From NCBI GenBank assembly GCA_009741485.1, contig CM019220.1, forward strand, positions 795,708-859,707: a stretch of 64,000 nt of DNA, written 5' to 3'. Shown one piece after another: positions 1-56,439 of the stretch. A program made the position numbers and the translations under genes. Position 1 is the first letter of the stretch; the number at the start of each line of letters is the position of its first letter. The notes under the pieces are model-generated. The model saw only the letters and a program-made list of their open reading frames with translations. It searched no databases and was not told the origin of the DNA. This DNA comes from Malurus cyaneus samueli. Lineage: Eukaryota > Chordata > Aves > Passeriformes > Maluridae.

Positions 1-449
1 AAAAAAGTGTTTCTTGTCATAAAGGTTTGATGCTTCCATCTGGTTAATAAAGTTACCAATTAAACCCTGCATCCTGCTCCTTCTCAGTGGAACACGTTAG
101 GTGGCACTTTTTCCATGTGCGTGGCTGGAAAATGAGGATGCAACAGCTATTTTAGGAAAGATAAAGCTCCTTGTGAATTTAGCTTATTCCAGGCATTCTT
201 CTGATCACTAATTTTTGCCTGTTTGAGGCAGTTTGGGGATTTCAAACTGGAAAAAAGTGGATGAATGCAGAATTATTAACAATTTTTCTTGTCCTGAGGA
301 GTTTATGATTATAAAGCATGAAGTTACATTTTTTGAAAGCAGAGTTTTGGAAGGAGGTGCCCTTCATTGCGTGTCTGAATTTCCTGTAATTATCAATTCT
401 GAGAATGACGCTGCAAATCTGTTCTGAAACCTATTTATTCTCTGTCTAG
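1..449 (+). other. ORC4: ORC4 intron (3' part)
   Basis: AT-rich intronic DNA up to the acceptor at 448-449. I found no exon; the reading frame at 233-427 has no recognisable similarity. Confidence 0.8.
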
Positions 450-498
450 GGCAGTTTTGCTGAAAATCTGGCATTTCTTCTTGAAGCTTTAAGGAAAG
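450..498 (+). CDS. ORC4: ORC4 coding exon ([16 protein letters not shown])
   Basis: The acceptor is TCTAG at 445-449 and the donor GTAAAC starts at 499. It encodes [16 protein letters not shown] plus the first base of a Gly codon. It is the first ORC4 exon in the window. It is only 49 nt and has no Met, so it is easily missed by ORF scans. Confidence 0.93.
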
Positions 499-3400
499 GT
501 AAACACTAATAACTCTTTTCTGAAACTCTGGGTCAATTGACTGAAAAGTAGAGTTTTTCTCTTTTACTCCACAGATGGAAGGAAAAAACTTAGCCCCAGA
601 ATATGTTATGGTTACAAAATAATATAAAAATATATAATACTGAACTAATACATACCTGATGTAACTAGTGCTGTGAAGGTTTGCATGTCAGCTGTGAAGA
701 AAAGATTCTCTTACCTTGCTGATGCTTTTAAAAACAGTGGTTTTTAAAGAATTTGGTTGCAGAAGTTGGTTTTCCTTGCAGCCAGAAATACTGCTTGGCA
801 CAGCAGGACAAAACCTTCCCAGCTTTTCAGTGCATTTTTCTTTTTGCTGTTGTACCTTTGGGAAAGGAGGGCTCAGTGAAAAGCTAAAAGAAAATCTGTG
901 AATTAAACATTAAACTAATAATTAATGAAAACTGTAGTGCTGAAATTGCCCTGCTAACTATCCAAACTGCTCTCAGGAAACCGAACCAGCAGCTGCCCAG
1001 TGTTGTTTGTACTGGATGAATTTGATTTGTTTGTGCACCACAAGAATCAGACCCTGCTCTACAACCTCTTTGACATCTCCCAGTCAGCACAGACCCCAGT
1101 CACAGTCATTGGACTCACCTGTAGGCAGGTAGGAAATTGCACTTGCTCATTCAAACTTTTCAGCTCTTTTAAAGTGACTTTTATTTTGCTTGGAATGGCT
1201 TCCCCTTCCCTGGAACCTTAATTTCCTGACTTTTCTCAATTATCCATTTTTATAACTTTTCAATTGGGAAGGGCGATGTGAAAATATAATAATTGGTGCT
1301 GAGAGCAAACTTAAGATGCCCAGAGCCTTCAGTTTTACTGCTAAAGCAGCAAACCCACATTTCGAAGGAGACACATTTAATATTATACTGTTGGAGAGGC
1401 TCCTGGGCATTTGAGTTTCTTGGCAAGAGCAGCCTTGTATTAACCATGTTTAAGTCTCTGTTTTAAGGACAAAAGCATTTTTTTAGTAAACTCCTCAATA
1501 GAGGACTTTTGCTATTGAATGGGTTTAGAATCCACATTGAATTTCCTGTGATGTTTACAATGGCATTATATTGAATTGTGGACAGGTTGTGTGTATGCTG
1601 TGAAATAATTCCTGTGCAACACTATGGAAACTTGATAAAAATAATATTGTTTTCACAATCAACTGTGTTGTGACAGGAAGAAGAATAATTAAAATCTCCT
1701 ATCAAAGCCTGATTCTGGGTGTGACTGGAATTAGGTGATACCCAGCTGTGCTAATTTGTGGAAGTTAATAGAAAAGTTAATTGTTGTTTTATTAAGTTAC
1801 AATCTCTCCTTTAGCATCATCACTGTCCTGAGTCAGCTGTGCTGACTCATTATTAAGAACCCTTTATCCCCTAATTTTGAAAGTAATTAGAGAAGTGTCT
1901 CCAGAGCTGACAGCTGTTGTTTCTGAGATTTTTTTTTTTTAACTCTTAAGTATTTTTTGTGATTTTTTTTTTTTTAAGCTGTATTCTCTCAGGCTGACAA
2001 AAGCACGTGGCCTGTCAGCTGCCAGCCCCAGTGTGACCACACAATTTGTCCAGAACCCTGACAGGCTGAAAGCTTTGATTCAGCCTTAAGTAGCTGAAAC
2101 ATTTCCATAATCTATGGAGAAATTTTGCTGTGTTTCCTAGCAACACATGATCCTGTGTGATGTGGTGCATCACGTGGGCTGGGACATGCTTGCTAGGATT
2201 GCACATCAATTAAAATAATCAGCAAAGGGCTTCATACAACATTTAAGTTATGTTACAGCATTTTAAGCCTGAGAAGTCAATAATTCTTTCTTTTTTCAGC
2301 ACACTTCAGTGATTTGTCTGTGCTGTGGCAAAGAAATCACTAAATTTATCTTTTTTTAATTACTGTTTCTCCTTTTTTTCTCATCAAGGATATTCTGGAG
2401 CTTTTGGAGAAGAGAGTAAAGTCAAGGTTCTCTCACAGACAGATCTATTTGATGAATTCCTTTGATTTTAAACAATACATCAAGATATTTAAGGAACAGC
2501 TTTCTCTTCCTTCTGAATTTCCTGATGAGACTTTTGCACAAAAGTGGAATAATAATGTTCAGGTATTTAAAGCATCTCGTACTTGGTTTTAGTAAAAATT
2601 CTAAAGTGAGAGCAGCGTGAATCTGGTTTACTTTATACACATATCCTTTACCAGTAAAAATGTAAAGCTTTTACCTGAGATTGGCATTTCCTTTCACTGT
2701 CTGAGTTTAATATGGAATAAATTAAATTATGATAGAGAATCTTCACTTATTGAAGTCTGGAGGTAAAATTGTCACAGGAAAGACCAGAAAGTTGAGGTTA
2801 GACATGAAAATTGTACTGTCAGGTGTAAGCTGAGCTCTTAAAGTTATTTAACTCTTATTTTTCCAGGTGAGAGCAAAGTGATGAGCTGAGATGGTTAAAA
2901 TATAAAATATCGCTTTGTTGTTTCTTGCAGCATCTCTCAGAGGATAAAACTGTGCAGGACGTGCTGCAGAACCTTTTCCACCACACCAAAGACCTGCGCT
3001 CGCTGCACTTGCTCTTGGTGTGTATTTGGGTACTTCTACAACACCTCCTTGGTTTGCAGTGATTCATGAACAGCTCTCATGGTTTTCAAGGAAAGCCAGT
3101 TTTCGTGGCTTTCCTTGAAACACCATTTTTGTTGAGCTTGCAGGCTTGTGCCAGGGCTGGTTCCTTGCAGGCTTTATCACCCTGTGCTGTAACAGTGGAC
3201 GTGGCCAATTCCAGTTTCTGCAGCAGTTTCCTTGTGAGAATGGAGGGTTCAATTCAAATGGAACTGAGCTTTTGCTATTTCACTTTCTCCAAGCCTTTCC
3301 ATTTCTAAAGTGAAACTCGAGCTGAAAACTTTTGAAACAGTATTTTCCTTTGTGAAATTCTTTTTGGTTCCTGATGAATCCTGAAATCTGAATTGAAACT

Positions 3401-5576
3401 CCTTTTCCTAGCTCTAAGCTGGCTGTGAACTTCTTCCCATCACCACCCAGGAGCTGCAGCTCTCTTGGAGGGTCTTTTTTTAAATTTAGGCTGCCTCCCT
3501 GCTTTTGAACATAGTTAAAATAAATGCAATAACACTTATTTAACCATCCCAAAATATCCCTGTGCTTGTGTCAGTGTGAAAATCCCACTGACTGTACCTG
3601 CCACAGGGGTGTTGTGCCAGCCTTCAGATCTGTAACCTGCTGCTCTGGGGTGGGCTGTGCTGGGCTCCGGTGCTGACAGCTCTTCCCAGCAGTGCTCAGA
3701 GCCACCCTGAGAACTGGAGCAGACGAGTTCCAACCTGCAGAGCCTCAGCAGAGCCCTCTTTTTGCTGCTGCTCTGGTTACCAGAGTTGGTTCCAAGGTTG
3801 CAGATTATTCCTAGTGCAGGGCACCCCAATCTGGTGAAGGCCAGGAAAGGAGCTGATGGCACCCAAAAGCCTCCCAGAGAGCAGGGCAGAGCTCAGACTC
3901 AACTTCCCAATTGTTTTCTGCAGCATGTGCTGAATTCTTCCTTTGGAAAGAGGCCTTTTTGCTCTGAAATCAATTTTCCAATGAAAGCATACAACACAGA
4001 TTCTGGAGGGATGAGTGAGGAACTCCTGGACAAACTGGAGATGGGACTGGGGACAAGGGATGGATGGACAGGACACAGGGAATGGGGTCACACTGCCAGA
4101 GGGCAGGGATGGGTGGGATATTCGGGAGAAATTCCTGGCTGTAAGCGTGGGCAGACCCTGGCACAGGATTCCCAGAGAAGCTGTGGCTGCCCCTGGATCC
4201 CTGGCAGTGCCCAAGGCAAGGCTGGACAGGGTTTGGAGCACCCTGGGACACTGGAAGGTGTCCCTGGATACAAAACAGTTGTAAGTCATTCCTACAGCAG
4301 CCTCTGAAGTGTTGATCCATTGACGTGGATATGAACTGGTTCATGAGGATTTTTCTACCGGAATGAGGAGGCTTTAAAGTTTCAAGCCTGGAAACACTTG
4401 CTGACAAAATGCAGTTTAAGGTTCTCAGTATGATCCTACTGCGTGTGGGTTTTACTCATTTTGTTTCCAGTAGGTGACCCCAGGGAGTTCCTGAGCAGGA
4501 ATTGTGTGTGCCTGGGAGTTCAAGGCAGTGTCTGTGCTGTGTTTCAGATGCTGGCTGTCAGTGCAGTGACTGTGCACCACCCCCTGCTCACTGCTGCAGA
4601 CCTGCAGGAGGCCAGCAAGCAGCACAGGACTGACTCCAAAGCAAACATCGTCCATGGTAAAGCTCAGCTTCTCCCCAAAACTCCTTCTTAGAGCAAGGAA
4701 AGTGTCAGGGAAATCTCCTGGTGGAAGAGACACTGTATAGGGATTATTCCCTGTGGGTTTGAGCTGCACAGGGATTGATTGTCTGTGCCCACAGAGTCTG
4801 CTCTGAGCTCAGACCTGCTGTGGATACAGCATTCCCAACTTAGATACTTGCATTTCTTGCTTTTTGGTGGGAACAGCCCACTCCTGCACATTCTGGCTTT
4901 AAATACTTGGGATTCTCGTCTTTCCCTGCAGGTTTGTCTGTCCTGGAAATCTGCCTCATCATAGCCATGAAACACCTGAACGAAGTCTACGATGGAGAAC
5001 CCTTCAACTTCCAGATGGTTTACAATGGTGAGAGCACGGCCTGAGCTTCACCAGCCCTGCATCACTCACTTCCTTTTCACTGCCCCTTCTCTTTTCCTCC
5101 CACTGGTACAGAATTCCAGAAGTTCATCCAGAGGAAGGCACACTCAATGTACCACTTTGAGAAGCCAGTTGTCATGAAGGTGAGCCTGCAATGTTTGTTT
5201 TGGTTGTTTTTTTGGTTTTTTTTTTTTAATTATAAAATGTTTAGGTTTTATTTTTCAGAGCCCAGATTGGGGTGGTCAAATGCAGCCCTAGAAGGGAGTG
5301 GGGTGTTCTGGAGTGGGAAGGACACCTTGCTTCTGACAGGAATGATGTTTCCTTCCCCTTCCTCTTTTTTTTTCCTGTTTTTTGCAGGCATTTGAACACC
5401 TGCTGCAGCTGGAGTTGGTGCAGCCCCTGGAGCGGCCGTCGGTCCGTGCACAGCGGGAATATCTCCTGATGAAGCTGCTGCTGGACAGCAGCCAGATCAT
5501 GGATGCCCTGCAGGTTTACCCCAACTGCCCCACGGATGTGAAGCAGTGGGCAGCCTCCTCCCTCAGCTGGCTCTGA
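450..5576 (+). CDS. ORC4: ORC4, origin recognition complex subunit 4 (3' part of gene, eight coding exons)
   Basis: Joined coding exons are 450-498, 977-1128, 2389-2562, 2931-3017, 4548-4656, 4932-5027, 5112-5179 and 5388-5576. They total 924 nt, giving 307 codons plus TGA, with consistent phases and GT-AG junctions. The product matches about residues 130-436 of the 436-aa human ORC4; the start codon, Walker A motif and N-terminal half lie upstream of the window. ORC4 is an AAA+ family subunit of the nuclear ORC hexamer, which binds origins and helps load MCM helicase. Visible here are the Walker B-type strand ([11 protein letters not shown]), the sensor-1-like stretch VIGLTCR, the KRVKSRF segment and the C-terminal winged-helix region ending SSLSWL. 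One oddity is CRQD where human has CRLD, at the end of the second exon. Identification rests on recognising the protein and is secure. Confidence 0.96.
499..976 (+). other. ORC4: ORC4 intron
   Basis: A 478-bp intron between the GSFAEN exon and the Walker B exon. I see nothing else in it. Confidence 0.9.
977..1128 (+). CDS. ORC4: ORC4 coding exon with Walker B-type motif
   Basis: The acceptor is TCTCAG, ending at 976, and the donor GTAGGA starts at 1129. Two bases complete the Gly codon from the previous exon, then 50 codons follow. It encodes [18 protein letters not shown], containing the acidic DE of the AAA+ Walker B strand, and continues through [13 protein letters not shown] to VIGLTCRQ. 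The final Gln (CAG) replaces a Leu present in human ORC4. Confidence 0.95.
1129..2388 (+). other. ORC4: ORC4 intron
   Basis: A 1.26-kb intron, AT-rich, with two T-runs near 1930 and 1965. No repeat family or exon is recognised. Confidence 0.9.
2389..2562 (+). CDS. ORC4: ORC4 coding exon ([18 protein letters not shown]...)
   Basis: The acceptor is ATCAAG, ending at 2388, and the donor GTATTT starts at 2563. It is phase 0 at both ends, 58 codons. It encodes the segment after sensor 1 ([18 protein letters not shown]) and the start of the AAA+ lid, through [16 protein letters not shown] to WNNNVQ. Confidence 0.95.
2563..2930 (+). other. ORC4: ORC4 intron
   Basis: A 368-bp intron with no other features seen. 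Confidence 0.9.
2931..3017 (+). CDS. ORC4: ORC4 coding exon ([13 protein letters not shown]...)
   Basis: The acceptor is TTGCAG, ending at 2930, and the donor GTGTGT starts at 3018. It has 29 codons, phase 0, starting [13 protein letters not shown] and ending RSLHLLL. This aligns with the helical lid segment of human ORC4. Confidence 0.94.
3072..3138. repeat. Hairpin: 15-bp perfect inverted repeat, 7-nt loop
   Basis: The left arm TTTCAAGGAAAGCCA (3084-3098) pairs perfectly with TGGCTTTCCTTGAAA (3106-3120) around loop GTTTTCG. The stem continues as ATGGT/ACCAT with one bulged C, then AGCTC/GAGCT across an internal loop. The total span is about 67 nt. Confidence 0.85.
4066..4270 (+). mobile_element. 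CR1 LINE 3' fragment
   Basis: It resembles the 3' part of avian CR1 in sense orientation: the segments CTGCCAGAGGGCAGG, GGCACAGGATTCCCAGAGAA and TGGAAGGTGTCCCTG appear in the CR1 order. The terminal ATTCTATG octamers are missing, so the 3' tip is lost. It lies in an ORC4 intron. Confidence 0.8.
4548..4656 (+). CDS. ORC4: ORC4 coding exon ([22 protein letters not shown]...)
   Basis: The acceptor is TTTCAG, ending at 4547, and the donor GTAAAG starts at 4657. It has 36 codons plus one base. It ends with the highly conserved string DSKANIVH before the split Gly codon. Confidence 0.94.
4932..5027 (+). CDS. ORC4: ORC4 coding exon ([19 protein letters not shown]...)
   Basis: The acceptor is CTGCAG, ending at 4931, and the donor GTGAGA starts at 5028. 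It encodes the beginning of the C-terminal winged-helix region ([16 protein letters not shown]) and PFNFQMVYN. Both ends are split codons that agree with the neighbouring exons. Confidence 0.95.
5112..5179 (+). CDS. ORC4: ORC4 coding exon ([22 protein letters not shown])
   Basis: The acceptor is TACAG, ending at 5111, and the donor GTGAGC starts at 5180. The 68 nt complete the split Glu codon and encode a winged-helix segment ending KPVVMK. The intron upstream is only 84 nt. Confidence 0.94.
5388..5576 (+). CDS. ORC4: ORC4 terminal coding exon and stop
   Basis: The acceptor is TTTGCAG, ending at 5387, after a long T-rich tract. It has 62 codons plus TGA at 5574-5576. The conserved tail reads [11 protein letters not shown] to SSLSWL. 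The segment from PLERP to AQREY is the most diverged part compared with human. Confidence 0.96.
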   Translation, partial: AFEHLLQLELVQPLERPSVRAQREYLLMKLLLDSSQIMDALQVYPNCPTDVKQWAASSLSWL

Positions 5577-5670
5577 GCCCTGCCCCTGCTCCAGCAGAAC
5601 TGCCACAAGAGGGAATGTTTACCCACAGCAAGGTGCTCAGCTCAATAAATTTCTGGAAGCAGCATTCTTA
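5577..5670 (+). other. ORC4: ORC4 3' UTR (short)
   Basis: The interval runs from the stop codon to just past the first AATAAA at 5644-5649. Cleavage is expected about 15-25 nt after the signal. The resulting UTR is under 100 nt, which is short. ATTAAA at 5951-5956 could serve a longer isoform. Confidence 0.6.
5644..5649 (+). terminator. ORC4: ORC4 poly(A) signal AATAAA
   Basis: A canonical hexamer 68 nt after the ORC4 stop, and the first on this strand. Confidence 0.75.
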
Positions 5671-6161
5671 GTGTTCCATTTAGGATTTCTAAGGAAAGCT
5701 GTGCTGCTGCTCCCTTGCAGCAGCCCCAAATGTGCCTCACTCACACCCTCAGGTGCTTTTAGTTCAGCACCAACTCCTCTCACACTCAGTTCCTCTTGCA
5801 GAAATCCAGGCTCTGGAATTTCTCGCTGTGGGCTGAGTGCTCTGGATCCCACTGCCCTCCCAGCTCTGTTCTGCAGCACAGACCCATCAGCTCAAAGCTC
5901 ACACTGCACTTTTCCGTCTCAAATTTGACTTGACATGGAAAATTTACTCAATTAAATCTTTAACCTTACTTGATTAAATGTTTAATCCCAACAGGCTTCA
6001 GCTGTAACAGCTACTTTGTGCCAAGTACAAGGTGTAACATCTTTCCATACCCATTTTTTGCCCTAACTCAGAAGTTCAGCTCAAGAACTGCTCTAGGAAC
6101 AGCCCCACATGTTGAAAATAAGTTTCCAAAGAATCCTTTGCAAGTCAGAGTAGTCACATTT
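5671..6161. other. Intergenic gap between the convergent ORC4 and ACVR2A 3' ends
   Basis: About 0.5 kb separates the two inferred cleavage sites. I see no gene or repeat in it. Longer transcript forms of either gene could run into it and overlap antisense to each other. Confidence 0.5.
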
Positions 6162-6232
6162 TTTATTTTCCCGCTGGGGAAGAGGGCAGAGTATACATTT
6201 GTATTTGTACAATATTTAACAATCACTTTATT
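6162..6232 (-). terminator. ACVR2A: ACVR2A poly(A) signal pair
   Basis: On the - strand, AATAAA occurs at 6227-6232 and again at 6162-6167. These are the most distal canonical signals before the ORC4 end. Nearer candidates are at 8614-8619 and 7049-7054, so alternative polyadenylation is possible. The choice cannot be settled from sequence alone. Confidence 0.55.
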
Positions 6233-6897
6233 GAGGGCGAAGGGGGGTTGGTTGGTTTTTTGGCACTTGCAGAAAAGCAGCAAGTACCCTTTGACAGTAG
6301 TACAACAACCTGTGCCCAAAACACTGACAAATACAAAGAGGAAAGGGAAAGAAATCGCTCACCAAACTCGAGAGGTAACGAAGAGGAGATGGACTGAAAA
6401 AAACCCAAAATCGAGGGAAAAAGCAAAGCAGTCCTGCTGGTTGAGTATCTGAGGTAACAGATGTTCCATCAAGGATGCTACTGGAGTCGTTTTACCCATG
6501 GATGTGTATTGCAGCTTCCTGTGTTTTGTACCAAGTGTTCCTGATCAACAGAAATGTGTTAAAAAAGGGTAAAAAAGCTGGAGAGAGGAGAGGGGGTGAC
6601 CTCAGTGATTGTGTCAATGCTGACGGGACCGGGCCAAGTCTCAGCGTTGGTTACACATGAGATTGATTTCAGACACCCCTGTGGTTTCTGGGCCGTTCCC
6701 AGGCTCTCGGGGCACTTTGGGAACAGCCCAGGATTGGCAGCACTGGTTCAACCCCTCCAGCAGCTCTGAGGACGTGGCACAAGAACTTCACCCTCACAAC
6801 ACTCACATTGCTGAGACCGGGCAGGGGCAGCCTTGGCTGTGGCCTCACGGCTACGGCTGCTGCTCCTCCGGGACAGGAAGGGATAGGGATGGGCACT

Positions 6898-7030
6898 ACA
6901 ATGCCCAGCTCCTCCTGAGCACTGCATTCCCTGCATCCCTCACCAGTGCTGCTCCTGGGCACTGCCAGAACAATGCCCAGCTCCTCCTGAGCACTGCATT
7001 CCCTTCATCCTGCCCTCCAACGCTGCTCTG
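6898..7030. repeat. 72-bp tandem duplication in the ACVR2A 3' UTR
   Basis: A unit starting ACAATGCCCAGCTCCTCC at 6898 restarts at 6970. The first ~35 bases are identical, then the copies diverge. Confidence 0.8.
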
Positions 7031-9245
7031 GCAGCTCAGCTCACTGAATTTATTCCCAAGCCCTGGGGCACAGCTCCTGACCCGTTAAAAAGCAGGGCTT
7101 TGGCAGGAGCAGCCTTCTCTCAGTGACGCTACATGATGCTGGTAAATCCCAGGTACTGACCGGGGATATCCCAAAGAGGCAGCCCTGAGTCCTGGCAGCT
7201 CCATGGGAGGGGTCACACAGAGCAGGGACTTGGATACATTTTCAATTTTGGCATCAGGTTTCCAACAGCACAGAATGAACCCATCCCAACTCCATTTCTG
7301 CCCCAAAGTGTCTGACTGGGGTTTGTTCAGAGCTCCACAGCTCCGCTCCTGTCCTGCTCTGAGTGAAATTTAATTAAAGTGGAGCAAAAATGGAAGGAAA
7401 GGGAAGCATCGAGCCAAGGAGACTCCACAAACCGGGTTCCTTTCCCTTCTCCACCAGCCCCTTGGAGCCGTTCCTCGGGCACAGCCGTGAGCAGCAGAGC
7501 CACAGCTCTGGGTGAACATCAGCCCTTCCTCCCTCCCTGCCCAGCTCTGCTTTATCCATCACATTCCCCATTTGTTCCCAGGGATGAGAGGCACAGATCC
7601 CTGTTCCAGAGCTCCCAGCTGCTGCTTTCCAGAGACACTGGCTGTGGACACAGAACAGGGACAAACAGCACAGCACGGCTGGCTCTGTGCTCCAACAATC
7701 CCAACAGTGATTTTCCTTGGAATTTGGTGTGAAGGATCCAATCAATGGAGTGAGATGGGATTTGGGAGAAGCACTTTGGCACCCAGCTATACCAGTCACT
7801 GTAATTCCAGCATAAAGTGTGACATCCTGAACTCCACTCTTGGGAGTCGTGAAGCCATTTCCACGATTTCTCCTTGTTTTTTGTGAGTCTGTGCTATGGA
7901 CACTGAAATTCCTTTCGTTACCTCGGAATGGTCGTTGCATATCGTGAGCAGAACTAGGTTATCCCTGAAATTTGTACCATTTAGGATCTGGAACCTGTGG
8001 CTACAACTTTGTGTGACTCCAGGCTAAACCTGTGGCTCACAGGGAGGGAGCTGTGCTCCCCTACGATGGCACCAAGCTTTGAGTGGAGGGAAATTGCAAA
8101 TCTCCAAGCAGAGGGTGAGGAATTGGGGAAACTGAGCTTCCTGAGGTGATCCTGAAACAGTGACACAGCCCCCACTCTCTGGCGGGACGGGGAACACGCG
8201 GCGACCTCGGCACAAACATAATAGGAAAAAGAGACTTTTTTTTCAAAAAAAAAAAAAACCAAGAAGAATTCAGAGCTTTCCAGTGTCACAGCTCAGAGAA
8301 AATTAAAAAAAAAAAAAAAGTCATGCTTAAGGTTTCAAATATTCCTCAGACACAGCAAACCTAAATAGTATTCAGTTAAATAAATGGATGAGATACTCTG
8401 GGAAATGGAGGGAAAAGCTTTCAACTAAAAGAGGAAGGAAAATTTTCTTTCAATAAACAGCATTTTTTTCTTTTTTTTATACACAACAAGCGAGTACAAG
8501 AAAAGGCTAAAAACACGGCTCTAGGAATGGCCACTTCCTGGGGGCATGAAGCTTTCCCCTTCTTAAATAACACAGGGAATTGGGAAATACATCATTTACA
8601 AAACACGGAGCGGTTTATTATTCCAATTAGTGTTGTCAATCATAATTTAGCGAGGTGGAACTGAGGTATACCTGGTTGAGGGAGGTTAAGTAATACTTGG
8701 AAGCCTCTTTGCTCTATCCCATTGATTACTCTTGTTTCTGTACACGGAACAGCAGCACATGGAACATTCACAAGCTGTGTCGTAGTCGCATTACAATAGT
8801 CATTTTATAAACAACAACGAATGCAATAAAAACAAGTTACCCTTTTTTTTTTTTGTTGTTTTTTTTTAAATCTGAAATGAAATGTTTTTGATTTTAAAAA
8901 AAATAACAGTAGTTCATTTAAGGAATTAGTCTCTTCTGACAGGGATTAAGAAATCGGATGTCAGTGTTTAAAACGCTCATTAGCCCGTTCGGGTCTGGAT
9001 TCTTCATCGTAAGTTCCTTATCAGCACGTGAGGGGTTCTCAGTCACGTCCTTCAGGTGTAAGCAGGGAATGCAGAAAGTCTCATGGATCCACGCCGGGGA
9101 GAGGAGGAAAGGGAAAACAAAGGAGAAACACCTCTTGGTGATGTTCCAGAGAGACTTACCGTCCGTTCTTCCCAGCCGGAACAGCCCGTGCGCTGTAGCA
9201 GCTCCAGTGAAGAGTCCTGTGGTCACGGCATGACCAGTGCAACTA

Positions 9246-55311
<46,066 letters not shown>

Positions 55312-56439
55312 TTTCCAATGCTGTTAAAACATTTAAGTGACTTTAAGTATCCAGTTTTCTGGGTCCTGCAAGCTGGAAAAAAATCTCCCTTCTTGCTGAA
55401 CCGTTATAAAGCAATTTATAGCAACATTTCTGCAGCAGGTAGTGTTCATAAAACACTAAAAATCAGGTTTGTTGAGACACTGACGACCTCCCCGCGGCTC
55501 TTTCTAGAGAGAATCCGGGTTGAGGGAGGGATAAATATATTTGGAACCGTGTTTCAAAACACACGTGTCATTTGGCTTCTGTACAAACGGTGGCAAAATT
55601 TAATTCACAAAAGTAATGCTACGAATCCACTTTAAAAAAAAAAACAAAAAAAAAACCAAAAAAACCAAAACAAAATAAGTCAACGATTAAGCTGCTGAGC
55701 ACGACGAAGTCTCTGAGTCTCCAAGTGTTTTCCACATCAGGCGCCGTGAAGGATCATCCCTCGTGGGTGCGAATGTCGGGGGGTCGGATCGGGATCAGTC
55801 CAGGGCGATGTTTTCGTCCTTCCTCCCCCCCTTCACACCCCGTGTAGTGTTTGGGAGAAAAGCAGCTCCATTCCAGTTCCAAGCCTCGGGGCGAAGGGAG
55901 GAAGTTTTGTCAGCTTCTCGATGAAAAAAACTACCTTAAAAACCAGCCACCAGCTACACGTGGGTTTTCTTCAATAAATGCTGAGGGATTTAGCGTAGCC
56001 CAGGAGAGGGAAAGGGGGGAAACAACAGTCTGGGAACAAACAAACCTTCGGGCTTCCCGGGAAGTGGCAAATCTCTAGTCCTTGGCCAGGCAGGGAGAGC
56101 AGCGCATCTCCCCGTCTTCGCCGCCCTTCTCCAGCACCAGCACTCCCGAATCCCAGCAAGATTTCCAATTCTTCTAGGAGATTTCCATCCCCTCCCCCCG
56201 CGAGAGGCTATATTTGGTATTTAAACACACAAGAGTGGCTGGGGAGGGGGGTACAAAAGAAAAAATCAAACGCAGTATCCAGGCGCCGGGGAGGAGGGTG
56301 GTATATTCTTTGTGGCAAATCCTTGGTGAGTGCCGGGCTTCCAGGAGAACTGGGTTTTCTTTGGAAGGGAGGCGGCTGTGCCTCACTCACGGCGGGCTGA
56401 GGCTGGATGGATCCGAGCTCCTGTCGGCTCCTCACGGCT
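55312..56439 (-). other. ACVR2A: ACVR2A 5' UTR / promoter-proximal region
   Basis: This is the sequence between the start codon and the CpG island. An A-rich run on the + strand (55632-55678) gives a U-rich stretch in the transcript, followed by an acceptor-like AAAG. The 5' UTR may therefore be spliced. The transcription start cannot be fixed from sequence. Confidence 0.4.

Larger units (their letters stand above)
3018..4547 (+). other. ORC4: ORC4 intron with hairpin and CR1 fragment
   Basis: A 1.53-kb intron. It contains a long perfect inverted repeat (3084-3120) and a CR1 fragment (about 4066-4270). The stretch 3600-3900 is GC-richer than its surroundings but is not recognised. Confidence 0.9.
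6162..9245 (-). other. ACVR2A: ACVR2A 3' UTR (inferred, about 3 kb)
   Basis: The interval runs from the stop codon at 9246-9248 to the distal poly(A) signals. It holds A-rich runs near 8250-8320 and 8840-8900 and a 72-bp tandem duplication at 6898-7030. No intact gene is visible; open frames such as that at 7374-7940 have no recognisable protein similarity. Length is inferred from signal positions only. Confidence 0.55.

Noticed and set aside
3084..3120. Hairpin as a rho-independent terminator
   Set aside because: This is a eukaryotic intron. The stem is not GC-rich and has no U-tract following it in the expected form.
3762..4307. Overlapping open frames of 145-181 codons in an ORC4 intron
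   Set aside because: They run through a CR1 3' fragment, which is non-coding in that part of the element.
7374..7940. A 188-codon - strand frame downstream of the ACVR2A stop
   Set aside because: It lies in the inferred 3' UTR with no recognised similarity, and is probably a chance frame.
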